DNA of 64,000 nt from contig DATKZY010000118.1 in the NCBI GenBank assembly GCA_035527715.1, forward strand, positions 62,001 through 126,000, in the 5' to 3' direction. Position 1 is the stretch's first letter. Each line of letters starts with the position of its first letter. Shown here in pieces: positions 35,376 through 43,118 of the stretch. This DNA is from DSUN01 sp035527715. GTDB lineage: Bacteria; Planctomycetota; PUPC01; DSUN01. A model generated the notes under the pieces. It saw only the letters and a list, made by a program, of their open reading frames with translations. It was not told the origin of the DNA and made no database searches. A program made the position numbers and the translations under genes.

Positions 35376-36593
35376 TCACGGCTTCGCGAGCGCGGCGGCG
35401 CGGAGGCGCTGGTTGGCCTCGGCGATGGCCGCGAGCTGCCAGGCGCGGGCGTTGCGGGGCGTCACGTTCCAGTCCTTCGCCTGGCCGGCGAAGTCGTAGA
35501 CCCACAGGGCGGCGAGGGGCGCGCCGGCCTTCTCGATGGCGGCGAGAAGCGTCGTGAGCCTCTCCTTCGCCACCTTCTCGGCCTCCGGCCCGACGCCCGA
35601 CGCGCCGAACTCGCCGACGAAGAGCGGCTTCTTCGCCCGCCGCGCGGCGCCCGCCGCGAGGCGCAGGAGTTCCTCGATGGGCGTCTCGCGCCCGAAACGC
35701 TTCTCCCTTGGCTCGTAGACGTGGACGCTGAGGGTGTTCACGGGGTCGGGGTTGTCGAGCCGCAGGCGCTCGGCGAACTGCTCCTCGGTGTCGTGCGTCC
35801 AGGCCTTCTCCTTCCACTGGTGCCAGGCGGAGGGCCGCGGGAGGCTGTTGCCGCTGGAGAGGATGCGGCGGCGGTCGTGCCTGCGCACTTCCGCCGCGAA
35901 GGCGGCCAGCGCGGTGCCGAGGGCGTCGTGGGTCAGGTCGTCGCGGGCGCTGCGGGCGGCGGGCGTGCCGCGGTCGGGCACCACCTTGGGCCGGTGCTGA
36001 GCGGCGTTGGGCAGGTCGGCGTCGAGGCTGTACTCGTTGCCGAACTCCCAGCCCCAGATGGCGGGCGAGTTGCGGTAGCGGGTGACGACCTCGCGGACGT
36101 ACTGCCGCATGAAGGCGTGGGTCTTGCTGTCGGGGTTGCCCCACTGGTCGCGCGGCTCGCCCACAATATCAGGCACCACGGCGCTGTGCCAGAACAGCGA
36201 CGGGATCAGCCCGACGCCGTTCTGCTCGGCCGCCTGCACCACGCCGTCGAGGAAGTGGAAGTAGCGAGGCTTGTCCGCGAAGTACAGCTCCCAGTCGTTG
36301 GGCCAGAAGCCGCAGGCCATGAAGCGCGCGAAGGGGATGCCGAGGCGGGCCAGCTCGGTGAAGCCCTCGAAGTAGCTCGTGTCGTTCGGGTTCCGCAGCG
36401 TGCGGTAGAAGGCGTCGAAGTAGTTCACGCCGACGGCGCGGAAGGGCTTGCCGTCGCGCCGCAGCGTGCCGTCCCTGGCCACCGTGAGGCCGCGGGCCTT
36501 GGGCGGGCCGAAGAGGGGCAGGCTGCGCAGCGGCGAGCAGCCTGGGGCGAGAGCCAGGAACGCCAATGCCCAGCAACCAGTCGCAAGACGCAT
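35376..36593 (-). CDS. GH5-like cellulase/mannanase-type lipoprotein
   Basis: 405 residues. MRLATGCWALAFLALAPGC has a lipobox, so the enzyme is anchored outside the cytoplasmic membrane. The (beta/alpha)8 barrel shows the acid/base glutamate in WEFGNEY and a likely nucleophile in FVGEFGAS, the clan GH-A pattern of GH5 and related endo-beta-glucanases and mannanases. I chose ATG 36593 over 36602 because the GAGGG site directly abuts 36602 and lies 9 nt from 36593. It heads the minus-strand operon running to 32320. Confidence 0.88.
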   Translation of the reverse strand: MRLATGCWALAFLALAPGCSPLRSLPLFGPPKARGLTVARDGTLRRDGKPFRAVGVNYFDAFYRTLRNPNDTSYFEGFTELARLGIPFARFMACGFWPNDWELYFADKPRYFHFLDGVVQAAEQNGVGLIPSLFWHSAVVPDIVGEPRDQWGNPDSKTHAFMRQYVREVVTRYRNSPAIWGWEFGNEYSLDADLPNAAQHRPKVVPDRGTPAARSARDDLTHDALGTALAAFAAEVRRHDRRRILSSGNSLPRPSAWHQWKEKAWTHDTEEQFAERLRLDNPDPVNTLSVHVYEPREKRFGRETPIEELLRLAAGAARRAKKPLFVGEFGASGVGPEAEKVAKERLTTLLAAIEKAGAPLAALWVYDFAGQAKDWNVTPRNARAWQLAAIAEANQRLRAAALAKP

Positions 36594-36658
36594 CGTTGGC
36601 ATCCCTCGAGGAGTCCACGTCAGCGGTCCGACGGCGGCACGCCAGTGCCGCCCCGCAT

Positions 36659-36688
36659 AGGGTAGCGCGCTCGGCTGGCCTGGGTCAA
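36659..36688 (-). promoter_or_regulatory. Candidate promoter of the GH5-like operon
   Basis: Minus strand: TTGACC (36683-36688), an 18-nt spacer, TACCCT (36659-36664), 66 nt before ATG 36593. Confidence 0.5.
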
Positions 36689-36752
36689 GGGGGGCGAGCC
36701 GGAATTGCAGGTGGAACCACCCCCACGCGGGCGCGTTCGAGTTTCGCGGCCC

Positions 36753-36781
36753 TTGACTCGTGCCCCGTGGTACGGTAAGCT
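36753..36781 (+). promoter_or_regulatory. Candidate promoter of the 36.8-46.2 kb operon
   Basis: TTGACT (36753-36758), a 17-nt spacer, TAAGCT (36776-36781). It has the same spacing and -10 as the site at 28010, which supports both. The 230 bases between the two operons hold these two opposed promoters and no gene. Confidence 0.5.
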
Positions 36782-36823
36782 AAAGGACCCTGCCTCATAT
36801 ATCACCTTGAAAGGCGACGCTAT

Positions 36824-37093
36824 GTGGCTGACGACGCGGCTCCTCAGGATCTTTGCCCCCGGCGGGAACAGGTGAGCGACGGCGCCGTGCGGGTGCGGTA
36901 CGGGCTTCTGGGGGCCTGGGTGAGCATTGCGACGAACACGGCGATGGAGGGGCGCATCGCCGCCCGCCTGCCCGGCTACAAGGTGACGATCCACATGGAG
37001 CCCTGCGAGCGGCGCGAGCGCCCGCCCGAGGGCTCGCCGCCCAGGCCCCAATCGCTCGGGGGCCATGGCCACGACTCGGAGGACCGACCGTGA
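36824..37093 (+). pseudogene. Cation diffusion facilitator with its middle deleted
   Basis: An open frame of 89 residues that could start at GTG 36871 (MSDGAVRVRYGLLG). VRYGLLGAWVSIATNTA is the first-helix start of CDF (ZitB/FieF-like) metal transporters, while IAARLPGYKVTIHMEPCE matches the end of their cytoplasmic domain. About 200 residues that should lie between (four or five membrane helices) are missing, yet the frame is open. The stop overlaps the next start (GTGA). It is probably a transporter removed by an in-frame internal deletion, retained because it leads the operon. Confidence 0.65.
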
Positions 37094-38739
37094 GAATTGC
37101 CAGCTTGCTTCTGCCGAAGTGCATCTTCCCCGCGATGGACGCGGCGGATGGGGACGCGGCCATTGCCCAACTCGTCGCCGCCCTGGCCGAGGAACGGCCG
37201 GTGGACCCGGCCCTGGCCCTTCGGGACATCGCGGCGCGGGAGCGGAAGGGCCCGATGGTGATCCCCGTGGGGGAGCGGCGCGTGGCCGTGCCGCACGCGG
37301 CCACGCGCGCCTGCAAGCAACTGCTGATCGCGGTCGGGGTCTCGCCCGAGGGGGTGCCGTGGCGCGCCCTGCGGGGCGAGCGGGCCCACATCGTCTTCGT
37401 TCTGCTCAGTCCGCCCGAGGTCCACGGCCTGCACCTTCGGGCGCTGAGCCGGCTGGCGCGGCTGTGCGCGACCGAGGGGTTCATCGAGGGGGTGCTCGCC
37501 GCCGCATCGCCGCAGGAGGTCATCGAGCGCTTCCGAGCCGCGGAGGAGCCCCTGGGCGAGTTCGCCGCCGCCGAGGGCATGCCCACCTTCTGCGTGGCGG
37601 GCGCCGGCCACGGCGGCATGGCCATGGCCGCCCACCTGGCCATCATGGGCTGCACGGTGAATCTCTGGAACCGCACCGACGCGCGCATCGCGCCGGTGCG
37701 GGAGTTGGGCGGTATCCGTCTCACCGGCGAGGTCGCCGGCTCTGCCCGGCTGAACGTCGTGACCTCCGACCCCGCCGAGGCGGTGCGCGACGTGGACGTG
37801 GTGATGGTGGTGGTGCCGGCCACGGCCCACCGCAACGTCGTGGCGACCCTTGGCCCGCACCTCGCGGACGGGCAGATCCTGGTGCTGAACCCCGGCCGCA
37901 CGGGCGGCGCCCTCGAGGCGGCCAAAGTGCTCCGCGAGATCAACCCCACCGTCCGCGCCCACATCGCCGAGACCCAGACCCTGCTCTACGCCTCCCGGGT
38001 GACCAATCCCGCCCAGGCCCATATCTTCACCATCAAGAACTCCGTGCCCCTGGCCACGCTGCCGGCCTACGAGGTGGCCGACGTGTTGCCCGTCATCCGC
38101 AGTGCCCTCCCGCAGTTTGTGCCCGGCGACAACGTGCTCAAGACCAGCCTCGACAACATCGGCGCCGTCTTCCACCCCACCATCACCATCCTCAACGCGG
38201 CGCGGATCGAGGACACCCACGGCGACTTCGAGTACTACGTCGAGGGCGTCACCCCCGCCGTGGCCGAGGTGCTCGAGGCCGTGGACCGCGAGCGCGTGGC
38301 CGTGGCCGCCGCCCTGGGCATCCGCGCCCTCACGGCCCGCGAATGGCTCTACCTGGCCTACGACGCCGTCGGCAAGACGCTGCTCGAAGCGATGCGCGCC
38401 AACCCCGGCTACGCCGGCATCAAGGCCCCAGGACGCCTCCTCCACCGGTACATCATGGAGGACGTACCCGCCAGCCTCGTGCCCATCGCCGCCATCGGCG
38501 AGATGTTCGGCGTCCCCACCCCAGCCATGCGGGCCGTCATCACCCTGGCCTCCGCCATGCACGGGGTGGACTACTGGACCGAGGGACGTACCGTGCAGCG
38601 CCTGGGCATCGCCGGCATGTCGCTCAAGGACATCCGCTTCCTCGTCGTCGGCGCCGGCCCGGCCGCGCAGCAAGACGATCCCAGCCAGTTGCTCATGCCC
38701 TTCGAAGACGGCGGGAGATCCGGCTACGCAGACTTCTGA
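37090..38739 (+). CDS. PTS EIIA-type domain fused to an opine dehydrogenase-like protein
   Basis: 549 residues from GTG 37090, which overlaps the CDF-remnant stop by 4 nt. Residues 1-150 form a PTS EIIA type 2 domain: His69 lies in RRVAVPHAATR, and HIVFVLLSPPEVHGLHL is the usual following strand. From residue about 170 (FCVAGAGHGGMAMAAHLA) the protein is an NAD/NADP octopine/nopaline dehydrogenase-type enzyme, with the C-terminal opine domain at TSLDNIGAVFHPTITILN. Such enzymes reductively join an amino acid to a keto acid, or reverse this. The EIIA domain may sense carbon or nitrogen status by phosphorylation. No PTS EIIB or EIIC is in the window. Confidence 0.88.
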   Translation: MRIASLLLPKCIFPAMDAADGDAAIAQLVAALAEERPVDPALALRDIAARERKGPMVIPVGERRVAVPHAATRACKQLLIAVGVSPEGVPWRALRGERAHIVFVLLSPPEVHGLHLRALSRLARLCATEGFIEGVLAAASPQEVIERFRAAEEPLGEFAAAEGMPTFCVAGAGHGGMAMAAHLAIMGCTVNLWNRTDARIAPVRELGGIRLTGEVAGSARLNVVTSDPAEAVRDVDVVMVVVPATAHRNVVATLGPHLADGQILVLNPGRTGGALEAAKVLREINPTVRAHIAETQTLLYASRVTNPAQAHIFTIKNSVPLATLPAYEVADVLPVIRSALPQFVPGDNVLKTSLDNIGAVFHPTITILNAARIEDTHGDFEYYVEGVTPAVAEVLEAVDRERVAVAAALGIRALTAREWLYLAYDAVGKTLLEAMRANPGYAGIKAPGRLLHRYIMEDVPASLVPIAAIGEMFGVPTPAMRAVITLASAMHGVDYWTEGRTVQRLGIAGMSLKDIRFLVVGAGPAAQQDDPSQLLMPFEDGGRSGYADF

Positions 38740-38754
38740 CCCCCGGAGGCGACG

Positions 38755-40659
38755 ATGCCGACCACTGTGACACGAGCCGACCGCTTCGGGCTTCTGCGAC
38801 CTGCTCTCGATGCGCACACCCTGGGCATCGCCTCGGTCGCCCAGATCCTCGAGGACTGCGGCTACCGCGCCGTGGCGGCCGACGCGGCGGGTTGCGAGGC
38901 GGCGGGCCGGCCCGACGACCCGGCGGCCATCGCGGCCATCGAGCGCTGGCTCCGCGAGAATCGCATCACCCGGCTCGGCTTCAGCTATCGCCTGGACCCC
39001 GACGACGGGGCGGCGCTCTTCGGCCGGCTGGTCGCGCGGCTCAAGGCCCGACGCCTCCTCGCCGAGCAGGGCGGCCCGCTCAAGGCCCTCTACTTCGCCG
39101 GCCTGCCGCGGGCCTGCGAGCGGGTGCGGCAGCGGGTGCCCGAGGTCGCGGGCGTCTTCTGCGGCGACGAGACGCCCGCCGAGACCCTCCGCCTCCTGGG
39201 CGTCGCCCCCACCCGCGTGCCCCGCGACCTTGCCCAGGGCATGGCCTACGACGAGGACCGCCTGGCCTTCGGCCGCGACCTCGTGCGGCGGGCCGACTAC
39301 CTGGGCGTGAAGCCCGTGGACCGCAGCGGCTATGAAGGATTCGGCACGGCCGCCGACACGCTGGTCGCCCGCGTGCGCCACGGGCGCAGGCATCGCCTGC
39401 CGCCCCTCGTGCGGGCACACGTCGGCCCCTACCTGCCCGATCGCGCGGAGGCCGTCCGCCTGTTCCTCGACTGGACCCGTCGGCTCGCCGAGGCGGGGCT
39501 CCTCGACGTGCTTTCCATCGGCACGTCGCAGCTCACGCAGTCGGCATTCGGGGAGGACTGGGGGCGCAGGCCGAACGGCGGCGGGGTGCCGCTGAACTCG
39601 CCCGAGGAGTTCGCCGCCGTGTGGCAGGCGGCGCGGCCCATGCTCGTGCGCACCTACGCCGGCACGCGCGACATCCCCGCCCTGGCCAGGATGTACGAGG
39701 AGACGGTCCACATCGCCTGGCACGCCCTGTCGCTCTGGTGGTTCTGCCAGCTCGACGGGCGCGGCCCCTACGGCGTGCGGGAGAACCTGGAGCAGCACGT
39801 CGAGGCCCTGCGATATGTCGCCTCGACGGGCAAGCCCTACGAGCCCAACGTGTCGCACCACTTCGCCTTCCGCGGCGCCGACGACGTGACCTACGTGGTC
39901 GCTGCCGTCCTCGCGGCCCGGGCCGCGAAGGCCCTGGGCATCCGCACCCTCGTGCTCCAGACCATGCTCAACACCCCCAAGGCCACCTGGGGCGTGGCCG
40001 ACCTCGCCAAGGCACGGGCAATGCTTGCCCTCGTGCGCGAGTTGGAGGGCCGCAGGTTTCGGGTGCTCCTTCAGCCGCGGGGCGGCCTCGACTACTTCTC
40101 GCACGACCTGGAGAAGGCGAAGGCCCAACTGGCCGCCGTGACGGCGCTGATGGACGACATCGAGCCGCACGAGCCCTCGACTTCGCTCGGGCCAGGCCCC
40201 GCCAGCCCGCCGGTCATCCACGTCGTCAGCTACTCCGAGGCATCACACCTGGCCGACCCTGCCGTGGTGAACGAAAGCATCCAGATCACCCGCCACGCCC
40301 TCGACGAGTATCGCCGCCTGCGGGCGAAGGGCGACGTGGACGACATGGCCGCCCACCCCGACGTGGCGGCCCGGACCACGGAGCTGCTGGGCGAGAGCCG
40401 CACCATCCTTCGCGCCATCGAGGACACGGTGCCCCATCCGCACACGGCCGAGGGCCTGTACCAGGTGTTCGCCCGGGGCTTCCTGCCCGTGCCGTATCTG
40501 TGGCAGTGCCGCGAGGAGTTCGCCCAGGCCATCGGGTGGCACACCCGGCTCGTCCGCGGCTCGGTGAAGGTGGTGTCGGAGGAGGGCGTGCCGCTCTCCG
40601 CCGCCGAGCGCGTGGCCCGCATCGCGGGCATGATGAATAGAGAGGAGAGAACGCGATGA
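38755..40659 (+). CDS. B12-binding mutase-like protein
   Basis: 634 residues. The N-terminus has the cobalamin-binding pattern DxHxxG (DAHTLGIASVAQILEDCGY), where the His ligates cobalt. The central and C-terminal part (LVRTYAGTRDIPALARMY, WWFCQLDGRGPYGV, SHHFAFRGADDVTYVVAA) resembles the barrel subunit of methylaspartate (glutamate) mutase. A single chain with both halves suggests an amino acid carbon-skeleton isomerase. GGAGG precedes ATG 38755. It follows the opine dehydrogenase-like gene by 15 nt and overlaps mscS by 4 nt. The exact substrate is unknown. Confidence 0.72.
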   Translation: MPTTVTRADRFGLLRPALDAHTLGIASVAQILEDCGYRAVAADAAGCEAAGRPDDPAAIAAIERWLRENRITRLGFSYRLDPDDGAALFGRLVARLKARRLLAEQGGPLKALYFAGLPRACERVRQRVPEVAGVFCGDETPAETLRLLGVAPTRVPRDLAQGMAYDEDRLAFGRDLVRRADYLGVKPVDRSGYEGFGTAADTLVARVRHGRRHRLPPLVRAHVGPYLPDRAEAVRLFLDWTRRLAEAGLLDVLSIGTSQLTQSAFGEDWGRRPNGGGVPLNSPEEFAAVWQAARPMLVRTYAGTRDIPALARMYEETVHIAWHALSLWWFCQLDGRGPYGVRENLEQHVEALRYVASTGKPYEPNVSHHFAFRGADDVTYVVAAVLAARAAKALGIRTLVLQTMLNTPKATWGVADLAKARAMLALVRELEGRRFRVLLQPRGGLDYFSHDLEKAKAQLAAVTALMDDIEPHEPSTSLGPGPASPPVIHVVSYSEASHLADPAVVNESIQITRHALDEYRRLRAKGDVDDMAAHPDVAARTTELLGESRTILRAIEDTVPHPHTAEGLYQVFARGFLPVPYLWQCREEFAQAIGWHTRLVRGSVKVVSEEGVPLSAAERVARIAGMMNREERTR

Positions 40660-41900
40660 ACGACGAACGAGCCATCCCCCGACACTCAGGGGCTCTGCTG
40701 GCCATTGAAGCGCTGCTCCTTTGGCCCGCGGCAGCGTGGGCGGCGGAAGAGGCGGGGCCCGAGGCGGCGCTGGGGCCGCCGGCGGCGGGGTTCCTCGGCC
40801 TCTCACCCCTCGCCACCGGATGGCTGTGGCTTGGCGTGTGGGTCGTCGGCGCCATCGCGGCCACCAAAGCCGTCCAATTGGCCTGGAACCGCGTGCTCCT
40901 GCCGCTGGCCCGGCGGACGAAGACGACGCTGGACGTGGAGGTCGTGGAGGCGACGCGCGGCCCCGTGCGCCTCGCGGCGTGCGTGGCAGTGCTGCTGATG
41001 GGCTCGCGCGTCAGCTTTGCCCGCCTGCCGGGCGTCACGGGCCACCCTGCCTGGGGCATCTTCCAGGGCGTCCTCTACGTCGTCCAGGTGCTCGGGGTCA
41101 CGGCGCTGCTCTACGCTGCCATGCGGGCCGTGATGGAGTGGTATTCGCGCGAGGTCGCCGCCAAGACCAAGAGCCAGGCCTACGACCAGTTCATCACGCT
41201 CTTCCGCAAGCTGGCGAAGTTCGTGTTCTTCTTCATCGCCCTCACGATCATCTTCGACCACTTCGGCATCCAGATCACCGGCCTCATCGCCACGGCGGGC
41301 GTGATGTCGCTGGCCATCGCCTTCGCCGCCCAGGAGACCATCGCCAACATGATCTCCGGCTTCGTGCTCATGGTGGACCGCCCGTTCAAGCCGGGCGACC
41401 GCATCCAGTTCGCCAGCGGCCAGATGGGCGACGTGCTCGACATCGGCCTGCGGAGCACCCGCGTCCTTGCGTTCGACAACACGGTGATCACGGTGCCGAA
41501 CGCGGAGATCGCGAAAGCCCAGATCATCAACTTCAGCGCTCCCGACGCCTTTTTCAAGATCCGCGCCAACCTCGGCGTCGCCTATGGCACCGACCTGCGG
41601 AAGGTCAAGGCCATCATCCTCGACATCCTGAACGCCCATCCCGAGGTGCTCAAGGAGCCGGCGCCGCCGGCCATCTACTTCACCGGCTTCGGCGAGTCGT
41701 CGCTCGACCTCCTGTTCATCTGCTGGGTGGCCGACTACCGCGAGCAGTTCCGCATCCGCGACGAGCTGAACATGACGATCAAGGATCGCTTCGAGGCCGA
41801 GGGCGTCGAGGTCCCCTTCCCGCAGCGCGACCTGCACATCCGCTCGACTGTGGAGATTCCGCTGCAACGCAAAGCGGGAGACGCGGAACGCGAGACGTGA
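40656..41900 (+). CDS. Mechanosensitive channel of the MscS family
   Basis: 414 residues. An N-terminal signal or membrane helix (GALLAIEALLLWPAAAWA), two or three more helices, then the MscS core: the pore helix with ALAIAFAAQET and the following PFKPGDRIQF beta-domain. It releases solutes under osmotic downshock. Its ATG overlaps the stop of the B12-binding protein (ATGA). Its place inside an amino-acid-related operon may mean it exports accumulated products, but this is inference. Confidence 0.93.
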   Translation: MNDERAIPRHSGALLAIEALLLWPAAAWAAEEAGPEAALGPPAAGFLGLSPLATGWLWLGVWVVGAIAATKAVQLAWNRVLLPLARRTKTTLDVEVVEATRGPVRLAACVAVLLMGSRVSFARLPGVTGHPAWGIFQGVLYVVQVLGVTALLYAAMRAVMEWYSREVAAKTKSQAYDQFITLFRKLAKFVFFFIALTIIFDHFGIQITGLIATAGVMSLAIAFAAQETIANMISGFVLMVDRPFKPGDRIQFASGQMGDVLDIGLRSTRVLAFDNTVITVPNAEIAKAQIINFSAPDAFFKIRANLGVAYGTDLRKVKAIILDILNAHPEVLKEPAPPAIYFTGFGESSLDLLFICWVADYREQFRIRDELNMTIKDRFEAEGVEVPFPQRDLHIRSTVEIPLQRKAGDAERET

Positions 41901-41914
41901 CGCGAGGAGTTCCC

Positions 41915-43117
41915 GTGGAAAGCTATCTCACTGCCGAAATCTCTGCCGCTGCCCTTCGGCACAACCTGACGCTGTTGCGCCGCCGCCTCGCGCCCGGCAC
42001 GAAGCTGTGCGTGGCGGCCAAGGCCAACTGCTACGGCCACGGGCAGCGTTTGCTCCTCGACGTGTTGGCCGAGCAGGTGGACGCGCTGGGCGTCGCCACG
42101 CCCGAGGAGGCGGTGAGCCTGCGCCATCACGGCTTCCGCAAGCCCATCCTCATGTTCTTCTCCGCCTGCGCCTACGGCGAGGGCGCCGAGTTGCACGACG
42201 CCCTGGCCCAGCTCATCGCCAACGACGTGTGGCTCACCGTCGTCTCCCCCGCCGAGGCGCGCCTCGTGGCCGAGGCCGCCCGGCTGGTGGACGCCGCTGC
42301 CCAGGTGCACGTGAAGGTGGACACCGGCATGGGCCGCTCGGGCGTACCCGCCGAGCAGGCCCCTGCCCTTGTCGAGGCGATCCGCGCCGAGCCGCGCCTG
42401 CGCCTCGTGGGCCTCTACACCCACTTCGCCGTGGCCGAGGCCACCGACAAGGCGCACACCCTGGGTCAGCTCGCCTGCTTCCACCGGACGATTGCGGAAT
42501 GCGGAATGCGGAATGGGGAATCGGGAACTCCGCACTCCGCACTCCGCACTCCGCATTCCCTCATCCTCCACGCGGCCAACTCCGCCGCGACGATTGACCT
42601 GCCCCAGACCCATCTCGGCATGGTCCGCCCCGGCATCGCCGCCTACGGCTACCAGCCGTCCGACGAGATGCACGTAAGGCTGCCGCTCCAGCCCATCCTC
42701 CGCCTCACCGGCCGCCTGATGCAGGTGCGCCACGCGCCCGCCGGCAGCCGGTGCGGCTATGGGCTTCGCTACACCTTCACGCGGCCCAGCCGCATCGGCC
42801 TCGTGCCCGTCGGCTATGCCGACGGCTATCTCCGCGGCCTCACGAACCAGACGGTCATGCGCCTTCGCGGGCAGCTCGTGCCCACCCGCGGCACGATCTC
42901 GATGGACCAGACGATCATTGACGTGACCGACGTGCCCTCGGCGGCCGTGGGCGACGAGGTAGAGATCATCTCGCCCGACCCCGCCGACCCCCACAGCGTG
43001 GAGGGCCTCGCCCGCCTCGCCGGCACCATCCCCTACGAGATCACCTGTCGCCTCGGCGACCGCGTGCGCCGCAAGCTCGCAGGGTCACTTTCCCCCGATG
43101 CAGGAAGGAGTGTGTGA
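41915..43117 (+). CDS. alr: Alanine racemase with a repeat-derived insertion
   Basis: 400 residues from GTG 41915, with GAGGAG 5 nt upstream. The PLP lysine is in CVAAKANCYGHG, the catalytic tyrosine in CGYGLRYTF, and HAANSAAT and GMVRPGIAAYGY are family motifs. It makes D-alanine for peptidoglycan. Residues about 194-215 (AECGMRNGESGTPHSALRTP and two more) have no counterpart in the family. They are encoded by the heptamer-armed hairpin at 42494-42560, which lies in frame between FHRTI and LILHAANSAA. The insertion precedes a conserved strand and may or may not affect activity. Confidence 0.92.
   Translation: MESYLTAEISAAALRHNLTLLRRRLAPGTKLCVAAKANCYGHGQRLLLDVLAEQVDALGVATPEEAVSLRHHGFRKPILMFFSACAYGEGAELHDALAQLIANDVWLTVVSPAEARLVAEAARLVDAAAQVHVKVDTGMGRSGVPAEQAPALVEAIRAEPRLRLVGLYTHFAVAEATDKAHTLGQLACFHRTIAECGMRNGESGTPHSALRTPHSLILHAANSAATIDLPQTHLGMVRPGIAAYGYQPSDEMHVRLPLQPILRLTGRLMQVRHAPAGSRCGYGLRYTFTRPSRIGLVPVGYADGYLRGLTNQTVMRLRGQLVPTRGTISMDQTIIDVTDVPSAAVGDEVEIISPDPADPHSVEGLARLAGTIPYEITCRLGDRVRRKLAGSLSPDAGRSV
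42494..42560. repeat. Heptamer-armed hairpin inside alr
   Basis: The left arm has GCGGAAT repeated three times, then GGGGAAT. The right arm, read on the other strand, has GCGGAGT repeated four times after GGGAAT. The spacing between arms is short (about 5 nt). The repeat keeps the racemase frame open, adding about 22 codons. Confidence 0.85.
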
Positions 43118-43118
43118 T

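Noticed and set aside
40171..40195. Possible small palindromic insertion in the B12-binding gene (TCGACTTCGCTCGGGC region, residues EPSTSLGPGP)
   Set aside because: The pairing is weak, and a proline/glycine linker in this place is plausible without an insertion.
36976..40221. Minus-strand open frame of about 1080 codons
   Set aside because: It is antisense to the EIIA-opine dehydrogenase and B12-binding genes, which carry clear motifs. The composition is His/Gly/Asp-rich, as in a shadow frame.
42494..42560. Possible CRISPR array (tandem short repeats)
   Set aside because: Units are 7 nt without spacers, lie in a coding region and are arranged as an inverted pair.
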